Part shown: positions 14,680-18,046 of the stretch, one piece after another
Numbering within the stretch: position 1 is the first letter of the stretch
How the letters are laid out: each line of letters begins with the position of its first letter
DNA from: CAZFDE01 sp964517795
GTDB lineage: Bacteria > Planctomycetota > Phycisphaerae > Sedimentisphaerales > Anaerobacaceae
Assembly (NCBI GenBank): GCA_964517795.1
Contig: CAZFDE010000052.1
Location: forward strand, 1 to 18,046
Direction: 5' to 3'
DNA: 18,046 nucleotides
Program-made: the position numbers and the translations under genes
The notes under the pieces: generated by a model
What the model saw: the letters and a program-made list of their open reading frames with translations, nothing else
What the model was told of the DNA's origin: nothing
Database searches by the model: none

Positions 14680-17460
14680 TTATTGATTGAGCAGCAGTTG
14701 CGGATCGGAGGCACTTTCTTTGCTGAGCCAGTCTAGGCCGGCTGAATCTTCAGAGGTGCTCAATGCAAGGCTGTAGGTGCCGGTCGATGTCACAAAACTG
14801 CTGACATCGAACTCATACCAATTGCCGGAACTGATACTGGAGATTTGATCCAGTGCAGAAACCCGCGACGGCATATTATTGTAAGTAATCGTACTTTCCG
14901 ACCAACTATTGTCGGTAACCGACCGGCAGGTTACGCCGTTCATATTCGCATCGGCTTTGATACGAAGTTTGGCTGAAGTAATCGAACCTGCCCCGGAAAC
15001 GGTGAATTTCAGGAACGAGATGATCTTCTTGTCACTGGCGCCGCCGCGAACCCGCAGATCGGTACTGCTGCCGAGATTCGTCGTAGGAGCCGCTTCTTTA
15101 CAGAAAGCATCGTCGGTCAATGTCGTTGAAAGGCTGCTGTCGGTCGTTGCCGATTTTGTGGACGACCAACTGGTCAGGTTTGTGCGTGCCGATTTGTCCC
15201 GTGCCCGGCATCGATAGGTGTACTGTGTTGCCGCCGAGAGACCGGTATCGGTATAGGTGCGGCTGTCCTGCCAATCGCTGTCATGGCCGCCGCCGGCAGT
15301 GCACTCGAACTTATATTCTACGCCGCTGTCATCCGATGCATTCGAAGCCGTCATCGAAATAGACGAGGTGCCGGTTGCATACGGATCGGTCGAGAATGTC
15401 ATTGGGTCTGGTGTCGGGGCCGTCTCGTCCGGTGTCATGATCAGTTCGGGGGCGTTATTGCCTTCTCCGCTGATCAGATCAAGACCGCCGGAATCCTGAC
15501 CGGTGCTCAGACAGAATGAATACGTCCCCGGACCCGTCACAAAATCACTGACATCGAATTCCACCCAGTCGCCCGCGCTGAGATTCGATTCGACATCAAG
15601 AATCGTAATACGCGACGGCATGGTGTTCCAGGTAATCGTGTCTTCTTCCCAGGAGTTGCCGGATACACTGCGGCAGGTGATTGCGTCAATGTCTTCATCT
15701 TCGAGTTTGAGTTTCAACACGGCCGTTTCCGGACAGCCCTTGCCGGATACCTCGAACTTCAGGAAGGATTTGGCGCCGTTACTGCTATCGCTGCTGCGTA
15801 TTCTCAAAAAGACATCGTCGAAGTTATTATTGGGCTGACCTTCCTTGACATAGGCGTCTGCCAGCAACCGTCCCTGCGGATAAAGCTGTCGATAAAATCG
15901 GATCATTTTATCCGGCGGCAGTACTTTAATGTCCGTATGATCTGTTTCGAGTTTGTCAATGACATCCTCGAGCGTCTCAACCCGTGCACTGGCATTCAAA
16001 AAGACATAGAAGAACTGGCGACTGTTTGATGATGTGTCAATCGCATTGACAATCGTATTCACCGAATCTTCGCCATTTGCGATTATCGGGTCCTGCAGAA
16101 CGGTTACGCCATAAAAATTATTGGGTTCTTCGGTTGCATTATCCGTCCCGTCAATGGCGCATTTTGTCTGAACCGATCTGAAATGTTCACAGCCCAGTTT
16201 GCATATCTTTTCGATCAGCGATTCACTGATATCCTTCTTGGCGATATTCACCATTTGATCGGTAATGTCGGCATCTTTGCAGACATCGATCGAATCTTCC
16301 ATAAATGCGCCCAGTTTGTTGTATTGATTGGCGTAATAGGGCTTGGAATAACCGTAGCCTTTACTAAAGAATAAGAGATTTGTATCCATCATATCATAGA
16401 GTTTTTCCACGACATACGGATGAACATCTACGGTCGGGCCGGTCATATACATTCCGAACGGATAGTTGCTGTAGCTTGAAACTTCTTCCATATAGTACCG
16501 ATCCCAGCGCGTGACCCAGCCGATATGGCCCTGTGTAAAGGTGAAAAAGATATAGGTGTTGCCGTTGAGATAGTTTTGGCTGATTGTTGCGGCCCGATCC
16601 TGATCAAAGGTCGCGGTCGCTCCGTCAAAGTGGGTCAGAAATGAGTCATTGAGTCCGCCGCCGACAAAGGATTGACCGTGCTCGGAGAGCTTGGCGATCG
16701 TTTCACCTTCCTGATTACTGGTAATCGAGGTCCACCAGCCGTGTGCCAGCGTACCGGTGCCGTAATTGTCATAAATTGCTTCTTGGGTCGTATCGTCGCC
16801 GACCATTTGATGGCCTGGATCCGGTGCCCAAAAGAACATGTTCTCGGCAATGCCCAAATCCAGTCGCTTGTTAAAGCCGACTGAGCCTTTGTGGATGAAA
16901 TAATCGGTAGTGATGCAATCACCCATCAGGTTGTTTTTTCCCCAAAGTTGGGCGGCTTCGGGCGTAGCCCATTTATTGACCATGTTCGCATCGGAATCGG
17001 TGTGAAGCGTCAACCCGTGATTTTGGAGCTGTCCGACGATTGACTTGTCGCAGACGGCGGTACCGGTTAATATCCCGGCCAGTGAACAGGCGTTGTTCAG
17101 TGCCAGATTGCAGTCGGTGTAGTCATAGACAATATAGTCATCGCAATACGTCTGCAGCGAGGAGACCCCGAAGATATTCATCGGGTCCTCGTTATCCCCG
17201 TACGTCGCCACGATATTGATCTCACCGTCGTCCTCAAGATCTTCAAGCCAGTATAACTCGTTATAATCATAGATCACGAACAGCCGCGGGGCGGTCCGGT
17301 TCACCGCACCCTGAAAACTCAGGATGGCGTGTCTTTCCTGGGTGTTGACCTGGGGGGTGTATTTGTTGATGTCGCAAACATAAATATCATAGACCGCCAT
17401 GGCCGAACTGCACAGAAAGTAAAGACACAATAAGATAAATAGGAAATGTTTCATAGACAT
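14680..17460 (-). CDS. Secreted GxGYxYP-like protein with two DNRLRE/CBM96-type domains and an FN3 spacer
   Basis: The product is 926 residues from the ATG at 17460. A signal peptide ends near CSSAMA (about residue 22). The GxGYxYP-like core spans about 23-525, with LSFQGAVNRTAPRLFVIYD near 47-65, FFSKGYGYSKP near 364-374 and FFYVFLNAS near 483-491. Then come a first DNRLRE/CBM96-like domain (about 533-677), an FN3 module (about 682-774, DPMTFSTDPYATGTSSISMT) and a second DNRLRE domain (about 780-926). It has no PEP-CTERM or dockerin end. GGAGGT is 10 nt before the 17460 ATG and 16 nt before another ATG at 17454. The second overlaps the stop of a short leader ORF and would leave a cleaner signal peptide (MKHFLFILL), so it is a real alternative. 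Single gene with its own terminator. Function unknown, probably extracellular and glycan-related. Confidence 0.82.
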   Translation of the reverse strand: MSMKHFLFILLCLYFLCSSAMAVYDIYVCDINKYTPQVNTQERHAILSFQGAVNRTAPRLFVIYDYNELYWLEDLEDDGEINIVATYGDNEDPMNIFGVSSLQTYCDDYIVYDYTDCNLALNNACSLAGILTGTAVCDKSIVGQLQNHGLTLHTDSDANMVNKWATPEAAQLWGKNNLMGDCITTDYFIHKGSVGFNKRLDLGIAENMFFWAPDPGHQMVGDDTTQEAIYDNYGTGTLAHGWWTSITSNQEGETIAKLSEHGQSFVGGGLNDSFLTHFDGATATFDQDRAATISQNYLNGNTYIFFTFTQGHIGWVTRWDRYYMEEVSSYSNYPFGMYMTGPTVDVHPYVVEKLYDMMDTNLLFFSKGYGYSKPYYANQYNKLGAFMEDSIDVCKDADITDQMVNIAKKDISESLIEKICKLGCEHFRSVQTKCAIDGTDNATEEPNNFYGVTVLQDPIIANGEDSVNTIVNAIDTSSNSRQFFYVFLNASARVETLEDVIDKLETDHTDIKVLPPDKMIRFYRQLYPQGRLLADAYVKEGQPNNNFDDVFLRIRSSDSSNGAKSFLKFEVSGKGCPETAVLKLKLEDEDIDAITCRSVSGNSWEEDTITWNTMPSRITILDVESNLSAGDWVEFDVSDFVTGPGTYSFCLSTGQDSGGLDLISGEGNNAPELIMTPDETAPTPDPMTFSTDPYATGTSSISMTASNASDDSGVEYKFECTAGGGHDSDWQDSRTYTDTGLSAATQYTYRCRARDKSARTNLTSWSSTKSATTDSSLSTTLTDDAFCKEAAPTTNLGSSTDLRVRGGASDKKIISFLKFTVSGAGSITSAKLRIKADANMNGVTCRSVTDNSWSESTITYNNMPSRVSALDQISSISSGNWYEFDVSSFVTSTGTYSLALSTSEDSAGLDWLSKESASDPQLLLNQ

Positions 17461-17525
17461 GATACTGCATACCTCCAAATGCCCCCTATGTTAATAAATA
17501 GGGTTAAGAAACGGTGTGTCCGCAT
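17451..17525 (-). other. Possible 24-codon leader ORF overlapping the GxGYxYP start
   Basis: The ATG inside the duplicated leader (17525-17523) opens a frame beginning MRTHRFLTLFINIGG. It ends in a TGA at 17453-17451 that overlaps the ATG at 17454 as ATGA. This is the geometry of translational coupling. The nearest Shine-Dalgarno match is about 17 nt upstream, too far for efficient initiation, so translation is uncertain. The same ATG in the other copy reads straight into the downstream gene with no stop. Confidence 0.25.
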
Positions 17526-17552
17526 TCGAAAATGCCTGTTTCACCTCCTTTC
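17481..17552 (-). promoter_or_regulatory. Duplicated 72-bp leader element, copy 2
   Basis: This copy is identical at all 72 bases to 14502-14573. GAAAGGAGGTGA lies at 17552-17541, the UUCG hairpin at 17535-17522 and the CCCTAT/ATAGGG hairpin at 17503-17484. Just outside the repeat, similarity falls off: upstream, both copies keep a TCGAAA and a nearby TCAG with different spacing; downstream, they diverge at once. The element ends 20 nt before the ATG at 17460. A TATAAT at 17605-17600 could serve as its promoter. Function is unknown; a structured 5' leader controlling translation is the most economical reading. Confidence 0.7.
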
Positions 17553-17560
17553 CCTTTCGA

Positions 17561-18046
17561 TGGACACAGGCTGAAAACTAATACATTCCATACGTTACAA
17601 TTATATGTTAATACCGCGCCTTAGTATATTCAAGTAAAAAATATGATATGCATAAAAAAATTTATACATCTTACATATAAACATATCCATACGTTCAAAA
17701 ATTGCAAAAAGTTGTATAAAGCGTTATAAAGAATAGGGTTATATAAATAAGCCGTTTCCTGGTCATTTCAGCAATTTTTCATTATGTGGATGCGGATTAA
17801 CTTAACAAATGTGTTTTTTACCATTATTTTTCGATTTAATCACAAGTCATAAGATTATTCAGATTCGATCGGGTAGCGCATCGCGGCTTATCCATATATA
17901 TAATCATTTTTAGGGATAAAACTGAATATCCGGTTAAATGAATTGATGATTCCGGCACGATTGCTGCCAAGTATGTTGATTTTAAAGAGACTATCAGTAC
18001 CGTCCCATTATAAGTCGAACAAGGACAGTTGGTTATAGTTTTGTTG
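17561..18046. other. AT-rich stretch without a convincing gene
   Basis: This region is clearly more AT-rich than the genes. It should contain the promoter of the 14680-17460 gene. On the minus strand a perfect TATAAT sits at 17605-17600, without a good -35 box. A frame open on the minus strand from the right edge to a TAA at 17838-17836 (69 codons) might be the 3' end of a gene beyond the window. It has no recognisable motif and I do not call it. No tRNA, terminator or mobile-element end is visible. Confidence 0.5.
17579..17699. repeat. Pair of imperfect direct repeats around TCCATACGTT
   Basis: TCCATACGTT occurs at 17587-17596 and again at 17686-17695, exactly 99 bp apart. Flanking similarity extends the units to about 17579-17600 and 17678-17699 with small gaps (TAATACAT versus TAAACATA on the left). 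On the minus strand the core is AACGTATGGA. Both copies lie upstream of the first GxGYxYP gene, so a binding site for a regulator is possible. It could also be a chance match in AT-rich DNA. Confidence 0.35.

Noticed and set aside
14502..17552. The 72-bp repeat considered as the end of a mobile element or a target duplication
   Set aside because: Each copy lies in the same place relative to a gene start. There are no inverted ends and no transposase, and the DNA between the copies is a full gene with its own terminator, so a tandem gene duplication with a conserved leader fits better.
17870..17885. GGGTAGCGCA resembling a tRNA D-arm
   Set aside because: There is no acceptor stem, anticodon arm or T-loop at the proper distances.
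17944..18014. Plus-strand frame reading IDDSGTIAAKYVDFKE..., resembling a YD/RHS-type repeat remnant
   Set aside because: It is only about 23 codons between two stops, with no ribosome site or start. The resemblance is too short to call a pseudogene.
17836..18046. Minus-strand frame open from the right edge for 69 codons, a possible gene 3' end
   Set aside because: The region is AT-rich, the translation shows no family motif, and a frame this long is not rare by chance when six frames are considered. The window edge prevents a decision.

Overview
The window looks like chromosome from a planctomycete-type (PVC group) bacterium, most likely Phycisphaerae/Sedimentisphaerales. This is inferred from protein style. 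There are secreted lipoproteins and a Tat-exported phosphoesterase, a DUF5703/GH95-like hydrolase, two GxGYxYP-family proteins with C-terminal DNRLRE/CBM96-type modules, and an FN3 module of a type I associate with that group. There is no rRNA, tRNA, CRISPR or transposase to confirm the taxon. Every gene I can support is on the minus strand, so transcription runs from high to low coordinates.

Layout in transcription order. (1) 17561-18046 is AT-rich, has no convincing gene, and holds the upstream region of the first gene. (2) Two single-gene units follow, at 14680-17460 and 12363-14486. Each encodes a secreted GxGYxYP-like protein ending in DNRLRE modules. Each is followed by its own intrinsic terminator and preceded by the same 72-bp leader, identical at every base (17481-17552 and 14502-14573). 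(3) A likely six-gene operon follows, with gaps of 21-46 bp and one 4-bp overlap. It encodes a large multidomain GH67-like lipoprotein (8906-12211), a Tat-secreted metallophosphoesterase (6737-8869), an MTA phosphorylase (5839-6714), a small coiled-coil lipoprotein (5482-5817), a DUF5703/GH95-like hydrolase (3177-5435) and a TIM-barrel hydrolase-like lipoprotein (2101-3180). (4) A uroporphyrinogen-decarboxylase-family methyltransferase stands alone (849-1883). (5) A membrane protein runs off the left edge (1-734), with an N-terminal DUF2007 domain, one membrane span and calcium-loop-like repeats every 24 residues.

Taken together, the central part reads as an accessory, extracytoplasmic glycan-processing locus. 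The cytoplasmic MTA phosphorylase is an unexpected passenger in it. No transporter, SusCD pair, sulfatase or regulator is visible, so the substrate cannot be named.

The strongest candidate for something undescribed is the duplicated leader. On the minus strand it carries a 12-nt match to the usual anti-Shine-Dalgarno tail of 16S rRNA, too far from any ATG for normal initiation. Next comes a UUCG-capped hairpin that overlaps an ATG, then a second 6-bp hairpin, and only then the real ribosome binding site of each gene. The duplicated leader could be a cis-regulatory RNA, a leader-peptide device or a ribosome standby site.
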